Assembly (NCBI RefSeq): GCF_002506585.1 | Contig: NZ_DAXW01000009.1 | Location: forward strand, 345,072-409,071 | Direction: 5' to 3' | DNA length: 64,000 nucleotides | Source of the DNA: Methanoculleus sp. UBA430 | GTDB taxonomy: Archaea > Halobacteriota > Methanomicrobia > Methanomicrobiales > Methanoculleaceae | Shown here: positions 16,639-26,600 of the stretch, one piece after another | How the letters are laid out: the number at the start of each line of letters is the position of its first letter | Numbering within the stretch: the first letter of the stretch is position 1 | Notes under the pieces: model-generated | Seen by the model: only the letters and a program-made list of their open reading frames with translations | What the model was told of the DNA's origin: nothing | Databases searched by the model: none | Position numbers and translations under genes: made by a program

Positions 16639-17849
16639 GCCGGGTACACAAACGTCCCGTGTTTATCGAGGTCGTAGTCGAGTCGCTGGAACTCCTCCAG
16701 GTACTGCCGGTGAATGGCGCGGGGGTCGAGATCGGGGAAGAGGTCCGGGTAGAACCATTTTGCCATGTATGCGACGCCGATGAAGTACTCGGGCCCTCCG
16801 ATGACGTCGGAGTGGATGACGTGCACCCGCCCGTCCCTGACCGCGCCTATCCGGTCCCAGACCGGGCGGCTCTCGATCGTGCGGCAGACCTCTTCGAAGG
16901 GTGCCGGGTCGTCGCCGCCGTAACCCCCGAAGACCAGTTCGCCGGCGCCCACGATCTTGACGATGACGTCGGGGTTCCTGCTGATGACTGCCTCGGGGTC
17001 GACCACCGGGTACTCGACCGTGGTGTCGGCGAAGATGTTCCGGCCGCCGGCAAGTTCGATCTTCTCGTCGTAGCCCGAGCCCTTGCCGGCACTCTTGTAG
17101 TCGTTCCAGCTCTCAAGGTAGACCGGCACCCGGTCGTCGGCCGGTATCGAGGCTATGCGTCCGGCCACGGTATTCATCACGCTCCCGTGGAACGCGAGGA
17201 ACCGTTCGGTTTCCTCTTCTGTCCCGAGGAGAGCCCCCATCTTCCGTGCCTCGTCGGCGTAGACCGCCGGCCGGTAGCTGTCGAACCGGAAGAAGCGGAT
17301 AGTGGGGTCGATGGACAAAAGCGTCTCTTCAATCTCGTCGCAGGACGACTGCGAGATGGTGGCGTAGAGGAAGACCGCGTCGGGGCGGACCGCGGCCGCC
17401 TGCTCGTAGTCGGGTGACCAGACCGATCCGAGGTTCGCCGTCCCGCGGTACTCGGGGAAGTAGGTCGGGTCCTCGAGGGTGTACTTGCTCACGCCCACGA
17501 CCCGGTCGGGCTCCACGCCGATCGACCGCATCATCTCGAGGGTGTCGCTGTTGAAGAGCGCGATCCTCCTGAGCGGACGGGTGAGCGTCGTCGCCCGCCC
17601 TGATGTATCGGTTATCTTGAGCGCCCGGCCGTCCCAGTGCTCATAGACGAACGCTGCGTCCCGGAGGTCGACGGGCGACGGGGCTGCCGCCGTTCCGCCC
17701 ATGAACCGGACGTCCAGGGAGTCAAGGATTGCCGTCGCGAGTTCCGGCGCCGTCAGGGTATCGTCGCCGTCACGGTCGCACGGGACCCCCTGCGCCATCC
17801 CTGCGAGGAGGCAGAGAGAGCAGGCGAGCAGGAGCAGGCGCCGGGTCAC
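16635..17849 (-). CDS. Periplasmic (surface) binding protein of the FecBCD-type importer with dockerin-like EF-hand
   Basis: I choose a GTG at 17849: it overlaps the preceding stop (GTGA) and GGAGGTG stands just upstream, while the more distal in-frame start has a non-signal-like extension. The 404-aa product begins with a signal peptide (TRRLLLLACSLCLLAGMAQG). A calcium-binding-like loop follows, D25-x-D27-x-D29 with E36 (DRDGDDTLTAPEL), then a helix like half a dockerin. The rest is a class III solute-binding protein (RRIALFNSDTLEMMRSIGVEPDRVVGVSKY, DPEAVISRNPDVIVKIVG). Methanogen iron/cobamide binding proteins often carry this EF-hand segment; its role is unclear, perhaps surface docking. 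It captures the substrate for the permease encoded next. Confidence 0.9.
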   Translation of the reverse strand: MTRRLLLLACSLCLLAGMAQGVPCDRDGDDTLTAPELATAILDSLDVRFMGGTAAAPSPVDLRDAAFVYEHWDGRALKITDTSGRATTLTRPLRRIALFNSDTLEMMRSIGVEPDRVVGVSKYTLEDPTYFPEYRGTANLGSVWSPDYEQAAAVRPDAVFLYATISQSSCDEIEETLLSIDPTIRFFRFDSYRPAVYADEARKMGALLGTEEETERFLAFHGSVMNTVAGRIASIPADDRVPVYLESWNDYKSAGKGSGYDEKIELAGGRNIFADTTVEYPVVDPEAVISRNPDVIVKIVGAGELVFGGYGGDDPAPFEEVCRTIESRPVWDRIGAVRDGRVHVIHSDVIGGPEYFIGVAYMAKWFYPDLFPDLDPRAIHRQYLEEFQRLDYDLDKHGTFVYPA

Positions 17850-18316
17850 CGGCCGCACCTCCACCGGTATGCCGCAGCAAGCGCGACGATCGCGGCTGCA
17901 CACCCGAAACCGGGTGTGCCGGGCGCCGTCGCAGCGCCAGGTCCGGGGTTCCGGGGCTCGCCGGCCCCCACGGTACCCGACTCACCGGTCAGCAGGTCTT
18001 CCCATGTGCCGGCGAACGCTTCCGCGGCGTCCGGCGGCCCCTGGACCCGGTAACGGATCGTCTCTTCGCCGATGACGGCGAAGGCGACCTGCTGCCCGGA
18101 GACCCGGGTGCGGTTCTCCGGGTGGTCCGCCTCCGTCCACGTGCAGCCGTCGGGGAGTGTCTCGACGATGCCCCCGACGGGGATGTCCGTCAGCGTGAGG
18201 GTTATATCAAGACCGTTCCCTGAGGGCGTGACGATTCTCTCGATGCTCCCGGCCGCTGCGGGGGCCGCGAGCACAAAGACCAGGATGCACAGGAGTACTG
18301 CTCTCTTCGGTAGCAT
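17846..18316 (-). CDS. Small secreted PGF-CTERM protein, first gene of the importer-cobN operon
   Basis: The 156-aa protein starts with a signal peptide (MLPKRAVLLCILVFVLAAPAAAG). It continues as a single strand-rich domain (IVTPSGNGLDITLTLTDIPV, GGIVETLPDGCTWTE) and ends with GTPGFG, a hydrophobic stretch and WRCGR, a PGF-CTERM sorting signal. It is therefore likely lipid-anchored outside the membrane after archaeosortase cleavage. Small proteins of this layout commonly precede metal or cofactor importers in Methanomicrobiales. It may assist substrate capture; this is inference. It overlaps the binding-protein gene by 4 nt. Confidence 0.82.
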   Translation of the reverse strand: MLPKRAVLLCILVFVLAAPAAAGSIERIVTPSGNGLDITLTLTDIPVGGIVETLPDGCTWTEADHPENRTRVSGQQVAFAVIGEETIRYRVQGPPDAAEAFAGTWEDLLTGESGTVGAGEPRNPGPGAATAPGTPGFGCAAAIVALAAAYRWRCGR

Positions 18317-18963
18317 TGCAGGGATTTTTATCGTGTGGTGGTAAATATGTTTTTATTTGTGTTACTTATTCGAAGGTATTGAGAAATTAAACCAAAGGAG
18401 TGTGAACAAACCAATATAAATTGTGAATTCCCGCGGGGCTCTCCAGGAGCGTTGACAGAGGCCTGTCTCCACCGCGGGTGTTCGAGGTTGCCCTGAGACC
18501 TGGACCAGGAGGGGAGATCCAACAGAATGGCGGGCGGCACCTCCCGGTCCCGAACTCGAATCGCACATGAGTCCGGGAGCGGATGTCAAGCAGAACACAC
18601 AAACCGGCCATAGGATGCGACCTCAGGCTTCACCGGTGAGATCGGTGCGCCGGATGCAGGGATCGGACCCGGTTTTCCCCCGGGCCTGTCCCGGTACACC
18701 GGGCCGTGGTGGGTATCATGTGGAGGTCCGACCCCCCTAAGGACGACAGACGCCGGGAAGCTGTGCCCGGGAGCGCGAACGTTCCAGGCTCCGGCTCCGA
18801 TATGGTTCATACAAAATTCAAGGACGCTAACGAACGCCGGCCAGAGCGCCAGGGGATCGGGGCTTTCAAACCATCTGGCCCCATATTTCCGGGGAAGAGA
18901 GAATTTTCGCCCCTTATTGTTCACAAAAAAATAAAAAGTCTTAATACTGAGTGATACTATCTG
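18317..18963. other. Intergenic region with promoters of both flanking operons; no gene seen
   Basis: AT-rich promoter-like DNA sits at both ends (18320-18420 and 18910-18960), serving divergent operons. In between, CCCGCGG (18428-18434) can pair with CCGCGGG (18471-18477) around an inner hairpin GACAG/CTGTC, so a structured RNA is possible. I see no convincing coding frame in the remaining GC-rich stretch. Confidence 0.5.
18926..18963 (+). promoter_or_regulatory. Probable promoter of the DUF3344-MacB operon (leaderless)
   Basis: An A/T-rich TATA-like block (AAAATAAAAAG, about 18927-18937) is centred roughly 30 bp before the ATG at 18964. In archaea transcription starts about 25 bp downstream of the TATA box, so the mRNA would begin at or next to the start codon. 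No Shine-Dalgarno is present, which agrees with a leaderless transcript. Confidence 0.4.
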
Positions 18964-20778
18964 ATGAATAGTATGAACATATTCCGAAATATCTCTTGGT
19001 TATGTGTACTTATCGCACTTGTCTTCATCACAGCACCAGTTTCAGCAATCTACGACTTCGAAGGCATCCCGCTCCGCGAGGCGGCCCAGGGCGAGGTGCA
19101 GGGAGACGTGCTCACCTTCGGGACCTACGGGCTCACCGCCCCCCCTATCGAATGCACATTCTCACTCCCGGCAAAACCAGTCTGGGCGCGGGTCTACACG
19201 GGCATCTGGGGCGGCACCGAGCGCTACACCGGGTGGGAGGAGATCAGCGTCAACAACGGTGTCCCGGCCCGCCGGGATCTCTTCGGGAAAGACGACCGGA
19301 ATGAGGAGACCTACGTCTCAGGGTACGGCGTCTACTGGGTCGCACACGACTGCACCGACCAGCTCCGGGGCGGCAAGAACACCATCAAACTGACGACCAG
19401 CAGGGGCCAGCCCGAGAGCAGGATCGACGGGCGCTCCTACGGCATCTTCGTTGTGGCCGTCGTCGAGGACGCCGCGAAACCGGTCACCCGGTACTGGATC
19501 GCCGAAGGAAACGAGAACCTCCACGGCGAGGGGTGGGCCGGCACAAACCCCACGCGCCACGACACGTGCGAGATAACCTTTGAGAAGGCACCTCTGGCAG
19601 AGAACGCCGCCGCCGACCTGACCGTGGTCCTCCTTGCCTCGACAAAGGGGCAGCCGGATTACGTCCTCTTCAACGGCGAAGACCTGGGCGTCCCGGTGAC
19701 CGACCTCTCGCTCTATCCCGAAGGTGCGCGGGACATCGGGAACGAATGCATCGGCGACGCGACCAGCGGTGCCGGGGTCGAGGCTCGCTACGTCGATGTC
19801 GAGACGTTCGATCTCGGCCGCCTCCTGAAGGATACTAACCACGTTGTCTTCGAGCGGGGAAGAGACCTCGACGGCGACGGTGAGATCAGCACCACCGGGT
19901 CAAAGCCCGAGGGTGAGGACTACATCCACCCCTGCTCCGTCATCCTCACCGTGCGACGGCCCGGCGCCTCGCCCGCGCCCGACTTCTCTGTCGACGCGCC
20001 TGTGGCGACGGGAGCCTACGCCGGCGAAGAAGCAACCATTCAGGCGACGGTGAGGAACCACGGCGCACGGCCCGACGGGAAGATCGCGGTGGTCTTCTCG
20101 GTCGACGGAAGAGCCGTCAGGACGGTGGAGGTCGAACCGGCAAGGTCCGGGGTCCAGCAGGTCGAGACCGGCGTCACTCTCGCCGAGGGGCGGCACACAA
20201 TCTCGGTCCGGGTCGATGCCACCGGTGACGTCGATCCGGCGGATAACGAGGCGTCGGTGGAGTTGACGGTCGGCACGGTCCCCGACCTCTCCGTCGCCAT
20301 CGGGGCACCGGTCAGGGCCGGGGCTGAGGCGCATGCCGCATCGCCGCAACAGTCCCCCGCACCGCTCGTTGCCCTGGTTGCAGGGCTCTCTCTCGCCGCG
20401 CTCCTTGCCGCGATGCGCCCGCCCGGCGGGAAGATAACGGTCGTCCTGGTCGCGGGCGCGGTCATCGTCGCCGCATGCCCGCTGGTGGCGCCGCCGGCGG
20501 CCGCCGCAGGGTTTTCCGACTACACCATCCCGATCACGGTCAGGAACGGCGGGGGGAGCGACGTCGGCGCCTTCGACCTTGCCATCTACCTTGACGGCGA
20601 TAAGGCGGCGGTAAAGCACGTCGACGGGATCGGCGCCGGGGCAACGGTCACGATCGACGTCCCGCTCTACACGACGCCCGGGAAGCACCGGCTCAGGGTG
20701 GTCGCGGACGAGAAGGGCGCGATCAAAGACTCAAACCGGGCAAACAACATAGCGGAGGGCGAGTATGTCTTCCCGTAG
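18964..20778 (+). CDS. Secreted DUF3344/CARDB protein with internal membrane segments
   Basis: The 604-aa protein has a signal peptide (residues about 1-30, ending APVSA) and a DUF3344 domain (about 31-330) with the family motif YWIAEGNENLHG. A CARDB-like Ig domain follows at about 340-435. Two hydrophobic stretches come next, near 461-480 and 493-515, and then a second CARDB-like domain to the end. The second hydrophobic stretch (KITVVLVAGAVIVAACPLV, then APPAAAAG) looks like a signal peptide in the middle of the protein, so the gene may be a fusion of two secreted-protein genes. DUF3344 proteins are archaeal surface proteins of unknown function. It heads a close-packed five-gene operon and overlaps the next gene by 14 nt. 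A second possible ATG is at 18973. Confidence 0.85.
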   Translation: MNSMNIFRNISWLCVLIALVFITAPVSAIYDFEGIPLREAAQGEVQGDVLTFGTYGLTAPPIECTFSLPAKPVWARVYTGIWGGTERYTGWEEISVNNGVPARRDLFGKDDRNEETYVSGYGVYWVAHDCTDQLRGGKNTIKLTTSRGQPESRIDGRSYGIFVVAVVEDAAKPVTRYWIAEGNENLHGEGWAGTNPTRHDTCEITFEKAPLAENAAADLTVVLLASTKGQPDYVLFNGEDLGVPVTDLSLYPEGARDIGNECIGDATSGAGVEARYVDVETFDLGRLLKDTNHVVFERGRDLDGDGEISTTGSKPEGEDYIHPCSVILTVRRPGASPAPDFSVDAPVATGAYAGEEATIQATVRNHGARPDGKIAVVFSVDGRAVRTVEVEPARSGVQQVETGVTLAEGRHTISVRVDATGDVDPADNEASVELTVGTVPDLSVAIGAPVRAGAEAHAASPQQSPAPLVALVAGLSLAALLAAMRPPGGKITVVLVAGAVIVAACPLVAPPAAAAGFSDYTIPITVRNGGGSDVGAFDLAIYLDGDKAAVKHVDGIGAGATVTIDVPLYTTPGKHRLRVVADEKGAIKDSNRANNIAEGEYVFP

Positions 20779-21742
20779 GACTGTTGCTGCCGGGCTGATC
20801 ATCGTCCTCGGACTTCTTCTGGCAGTGCCCGCGGCAGCCACCTATGCCGGGGATAAACCGCTCTCGACCGTGTTTCACGACGAGTTCCGGGGGGGGTACG
20901 TCTATACGGTTGGGAACAGCACCTACAGCGGTGCGCTCAACCCCGGGGACCGGTATGCGGTCTCGTTCGACCTCGACCTCCCAGAGGATGCAACCATCCG
21001 GTACCAGCGCCTCTACGTCTACTGGGCCTGGAGCAAGCTCGACCAGAAGGCGATCTATCCGGCGCTCTCGCTCATCCGTACGGATGCGAGTGAGCATTTC
21101 ACGGAGGCCGCCCGCTACGCGGATTCCAAGGGGTTCGTCAGCAAGAACGACTTCTTCTCCGGGATGGACGTATTCACGACGATGGATCTCGCCCGGGGGA
21201 AGAACTCCTTTACCGTCATCCTCGAGAACAACGCCACCGACAACCGAACCTTTGTCGTCCAGGGGATCGGGCTGCTCGCCGTCTACGAGAGCCCGGGATC
21301 GCCAGAGGCGATCGCCTGGGTGAGCGAGGGGGCCGACCTCATCTACAGCAGTTACGGGATCACCCCTGCCATGGCGTCAAGCAGGATCGATTTTCCCGGG
21401 ACGATCAGCCGGTCCGGTCTTGCGTCCGCCGAGCTCTTCCTCGTCGCCCCTTCGGGCGGCTATACCCGGGAGAACATCCCCGTGATCAACCGGCTCTTCT
21501 TCAACCGCGAAGGGACGAGCAGCATGCCCTCGTTCTTTGAAGCGATCCTCTCGGCGATATTCCCGGGATCGAACGGGAAGGAGTGGGTGAACGTCTTTGA
21601 CTCCGACGAGACGAAACAGGTCGGGATCGACCGGCGGGACGTACTGCCCTATCTGCGGTCCGATAAGAATTTTGCGCAGGTCCAGGACGAGAAAGACTAC
21701 CTTGTCCTGTCGAACGCCGTTCTCTGGGCCGAACGGAGGTAA
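20765..21742 (+). CDS. Secreted DUF3344 protein
   Basis: The 325-aa protein has a signal peptide (RRTVAAGLIIVLGLLLAVPA) and a single DUF3344 domain filling the rest. Recognisable blocks are YAVSFDLDLPEDATIRYQRL, GIGLLAVYESPGSPEAIAWV and the motif WVSEGADLIYS, corresponding to WIAEGSD of the sister proteins. No membrane anchor or sorting tail is visible, so it is secreted or held by a partner. It overlaps the previous gene and ends 4 nt before the MacB-type ATPase, so it is translated as part of the same unit. Function unknown. Confidence 0.85.
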   Translation: MSSRRTVAAGLIIVLGLLLAVPAAATYAGDKPLSTVFHDEFRGGYVYTVGNSTYSGALNPGDRYAVSFDLDLPEDATIRYQRLYVYWAWSKLDQKAIYPALSLIRTDASEHFTEAARYADSKGFVSKNDFFSGMDVFTTMDLARGKNSFTVILENNATDNRTFVVQGIGLLAVYESPGSPEAIAWVSEGADLIYSSYGITPAMASSRIDFPGTISRSGLASAELFLVAPSGGYTRENIPVINRLFFNREGTSSMPSFFEAILSAIFPGSNGKEWVNVFDSDETKQVGIDRRDVLPYLRSDKNFAQVQDEKDYLVLSNAVLWAERR

Positions 21743-21746
21743 GAAG

Positions 21747-22408
<662 letters not shown>

Positions 22409-22412
<4 letters not shown>

Positions 22413-23632
22413 TCGTCGGAAGGCTGATCGATTATCTGATGGCCGCGGCCCACCAGGTCGCGCGGAAACGGATGCGTGTCTTCCTCACCGCCCTCGGCAT
22501 CGCTATCGGGGTTGCGGCGGTCGTCGGGACCGTCTCCCTGGGCGAAGGCATCCGCTACCAGGCGGTGGAGGCGATCAAGGAGCAGTCCGACCTCACGCTC
22601 ATCGAGGCGACCGCTGATATCCGCGGCGGCGCGATCCAGCTCATCACACCGGCAAAGATCGGCGAACTCGATGCCATCCCCCATGTTGCGGCATCCTCGG
22701 CGGTGGTCAGGGAGGCCTACGCCACAAAACGGCAGACCTACCTTGAGGTCGTGGGCGTCGATCCCGGCGGGATCGGGGACGCGATCAGGCCGAAGTACCT
22801 GAAAGGAGAATCCCTCGCTCCCGGCTCCCGGCAGGCGGTGCTCGGGCACGACGTCGCCGAGACGCTCCAGCGCTACGAGGGTGTCCGGCTCGGCGATACT
22901 GTCCCGATCCTGATCCGGCGCTACGACGAGGACGGCATGCCGGTCGACGAAGAGGTGGGTTTCACCCTTGTCGGCGTACTCCAGGAGCGGGACGACGCGT
23001 TCGACCAGGTGATGCTGATCGACCGCGGGGTCGCGCAGGAGTTGCGCGGCGGCGAAGCGGCGTTCGACGGCGTCCTGATCAGGGTCGATCACCCCGACGC
23101 GGTCTTTGGTGTGGTGGACGGCATCAAGGGGCTCGGCCTCACCGCACGGGGCGCGTTCCAGCAGATCGAGTCGGTGAACCGATTGATGGACGTTGTCGTC
23201 CTCATCCTGGCGTTCTTTGCCGGGGTCGCCCTGATCGTGGGGGCGCTGATGATCGTCAACACAATGGTTACGTCGGTCTTCGAGCGGACGCGGGAGATCG
23301 GGATCACCATGGCCATCGGGGCCTCCCCTGCCGACGTCGTCTACCTCGTCCTTGCCGAGTGCCTCTACATCGGGTTGATCGGGGGTGTGATCGGCGATCT
23401 CCTGGGCGTCGCGTTCTCGGGCGCGATCAACACCTTCGGCAAGCCGTTCATCGTCGCCCAGCTCGGCGATACGTTCTCCACGTTCGCAGACGCCGAGATT
23501 ACCCTGATCACGCCCGGGCTCCTCGTGCTCGGGATGGCGATCGCGATCGCCCTTTCCCTGGTATCGGGCCTCTATCCGGCGTTGAAAGCATCTCATCTCA
23601 ACCCGGTGACGGCGATACGGACGGGGGTGTGA
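22409..23632 (+). CDS. MacB-like ABC transporter permease (FtsX/MacB-PCD type)
   Basis: The 407-aa protein has one N-terminal membrane helix (about 22-42, RVFLTALGIAIGVAAVVG), a long external domain of about 230 residues, and three C-terminal helices (about 280-300, 325-350, 372-395), the MacB topology. The end, LYPALKASHLNPVTAIRTG, is the family's usual terminus. Archaea lack the outer-membrane partners used by bacterial MacB, so the complex probably acts by mechanotransmission on proteins at the cell surface. It ends 4 nt before the giant DUF3344/PEGA gene. Confidence 0.93.
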
Positions 23633-23636
23633 AAGT

Positions 23637-26600
23637 ATGAGAAGAAGATCAGTAACTTCAGGAATTATCCTCTCTCTTGCCCTGTTGCTGGCCCTCGTGC
23701 CTGCACCTGCGGCGGCTGACCAGTATGTGGGCGGCATCCCGCTTGAGACAGTGGAAAGCGGCGTCGTCTCCGGCGGGCTGTGGCATGACTCGTTCGTGGG
23801 GGTCGGGCAGGAGCATGAGGTCACGAAGACCTACTCACTTCCTTCCTACTCGAAGATCAAGTGGGCGCGCCTCTACGTCGCTGTCTACTGCGGCCACATG
23901 CAGAACAACTACGAGCACCGGGCGACCGTGAAGTTCAATGGCGGGTCGGGGATGCAGACGCTCGGCGTGGAGGAACTCCGGAAGTCGTACTCCTTCCCGG
24001 CTAATGGCGGGGACGGGCCGGTCTGGGTGAATGACCACTGCAACCGGGTGACGAGCGACTACTGGATGTGGTACGACGTGACCAACCGTATCACCGGCAG
24101 GAATGCGGTCACCCAGGTGAAGACGGAGCAGCCGGAAGGTTATACGGGGACCTTTGACGGGCGAATCAAACTCGTCACGCTTGTCGTCGCCTACGACGAC
24201 GGCGACGGCGACGAAGTATACTACTGGGCGAACCAGGGGCATGATGTCCACTCCTACTACACCGAGGAGGACCTCGGCGCGACCTACATGGGCGAGACGC
24301 TCTTCTCGACCGAGGACCTCCCTGAAGACGACGAGCGCGAGTTTGCGGCCGAGTTCTCGGCCATCTACATAGCAAGCCAGGTCGGCGAATTCTCGTTCAA
24401 CACCGAACCGCTCGATGCCAATGAGCCGCAGGGCGCCTACTCGGGGTACCAGACGTGGGACGTTTCGGATCTCCTGGAACCCGGGACGACGAGTACCCTC
24501 ACCTACACCCGGGACCTCAGCGTCACCGGGAGCGGCGGAGGGTTCCTGGGTGCATTCTTCAAGATCCCGCTTGCCCTCCTCTCGGTCCGCTACCCCGAAG
24601 AGGAGGTCGGGTCGATCCGGGTGACCTCGGTGCCCGCCGGCGCGGCGATCTACCTGGACGACGAGGCGACCCAGTGGACGACGAACACGACGATCCCCGG
24701 CATCCCTGCCGGCGACCACTCAGTCAGGGTCGAACTGGACCGCTACCGGGTGCCCGACGACCGGTGGGTCACGGTGACCAGAGGCGCGAACGCCACGGTC
24801 CACTTCAACCTCGAACCGATAACGGGCAGCATCGAGGTGACGAGCGAGCCGCCCGGGGCCTGGGTCTACCTCAACGGGGTGAACAGGTCGGTCGTAACCC
24901 CGGCGACGCTGGAGAACCTGGTCATCGGCGACTACACGGTCGAGGTGAGGGCGGAGGGCTACGAAGACTACCGGACGGTTACGGTCAACGACGGCGAGAC
25001 CACCTCCGTTAACTTCGACCTCACGACGTCCGGGGGTGGGTCCGGCGGTTCCGACGGCGGAGGGATCCCCGACTACGGCTACACCGGGAAGAACCTGGAC
25101 GTAGCCGTCTCAGGAACCGTCCACGGGAACCTGACCTACTACGAGTTCAGCAGTTACACCGGGCTCATCCACGCCGGTGAGGGCAAGGAGTTTACGATCA
25201 ATGTGCCCCCACCCAAGAACGGCACGGTAGGGTATGCACGGCTGTATATCTATACCACCTGGGGGCACGACGAGAAGAGGAAAGAGGGCACCCCGGTCAG
25301 GATCGGTCTCGCAGTCGACGGAGCGAATATCGCGGCCGATAAGGTCTACAACGACCGGAAGGACGAGGGGATCTATAATTATCTTCTCGAGACCCACGCG
25401 TTCAACGTCACCGGCATCAAGGGCGGTATCGCCGGAGAGCACGTCGTGACGGTGAAAAACGACGGGAGAAAGGACGATGTATTTGCAGCCTACGGCGTCG
25501 GCCTCCTGGTCGTCACCGAAGATCCTGCCGAACCGGAGATGACCTACTGGATCGCGGAGGGATCGGATACGCTCTATGCCAACCCGGACTTCGGCACGAC
25601 GTCTGAAGACTGTATCACGACAGCGATCTTCAACGAGTCCGTCGACCTCTCCGGAGCCGGCGAGGCGCGCCTCATCCTGGTGGCAACGGCCGGTTCGGGG
25701 ATGGACGACGACGAGCACCGGATCTTCTTCAACAGCGGTGAGTGGTTCAACCTGCTCACTGCTGGCTCTTCAGCGATCAGCGTGGCCGACCTGGACGCGA
25801 GACCGTACCTCCGGCAGTCAGGGAACGAGGCGGGGATCCAGAGCCTCATCACCACGACGAAGGGGGATTATATGGAGAACCGCGCCGTCATCCTCGTCGT
25901 CAGGAAGGGCATCCCGCCGGCGGGCTACGAGGCGAACGCTACGCCCACGGCGAGCACTCCCGGGACGCCGACGACATCGTCCGGCAGCACCGGATCGCGG
26001 TTCACCTTCAACTCGACGAACGGGCGGATCGAGGCCACGCGCATCGTCGCCGACGGCGGGGCCGTTCAACTCTATATACCCGAGGGAGCGGTGATCACCG
26101 AAGGCTCCGGGAACCTCGTCCAGACGATAACGTTACAGAGGCTTCCGCCCGGCGGTGCCGGGGGTGCCGACCCGGCCTACGAGATCGCCAGCGAGGATAT
26201 GGTGAGCGACATTCCGCTCGGGCTGGTCGTCTCCGTGAACAGATCGGGAGGCGCGATCGTCAGGTACGACCGCGCTTCGGGCACCTGGGAGACCCTGGAG
26301 ACCACGGCAGATGCAACGGGTGGCAGCGTCTCGGCAAAGATCTGGCAGGGGGGCGTCTATGCGGTCCGGTACGGCGAGGCCGGCGGAGACGCTCCGATCG
26401 GAGGGGTGCTCAACCTGCTGTTCGATGTTGTTTCGGCGATCTTTTCGCTGTTCGGCTTCACCCCCGCCGCTGAGGAGCCGGCGCCGCCGGCGGAGCCCGC
26501 GCCTGATCCCGGATTGGCCCGGGCCGAGCCCGCACCCACGGCGCCGGCGGCGCCGGCCGTCGATATCACCACGATGTGGTTCGGCCTCTCGGTGCTCTCC

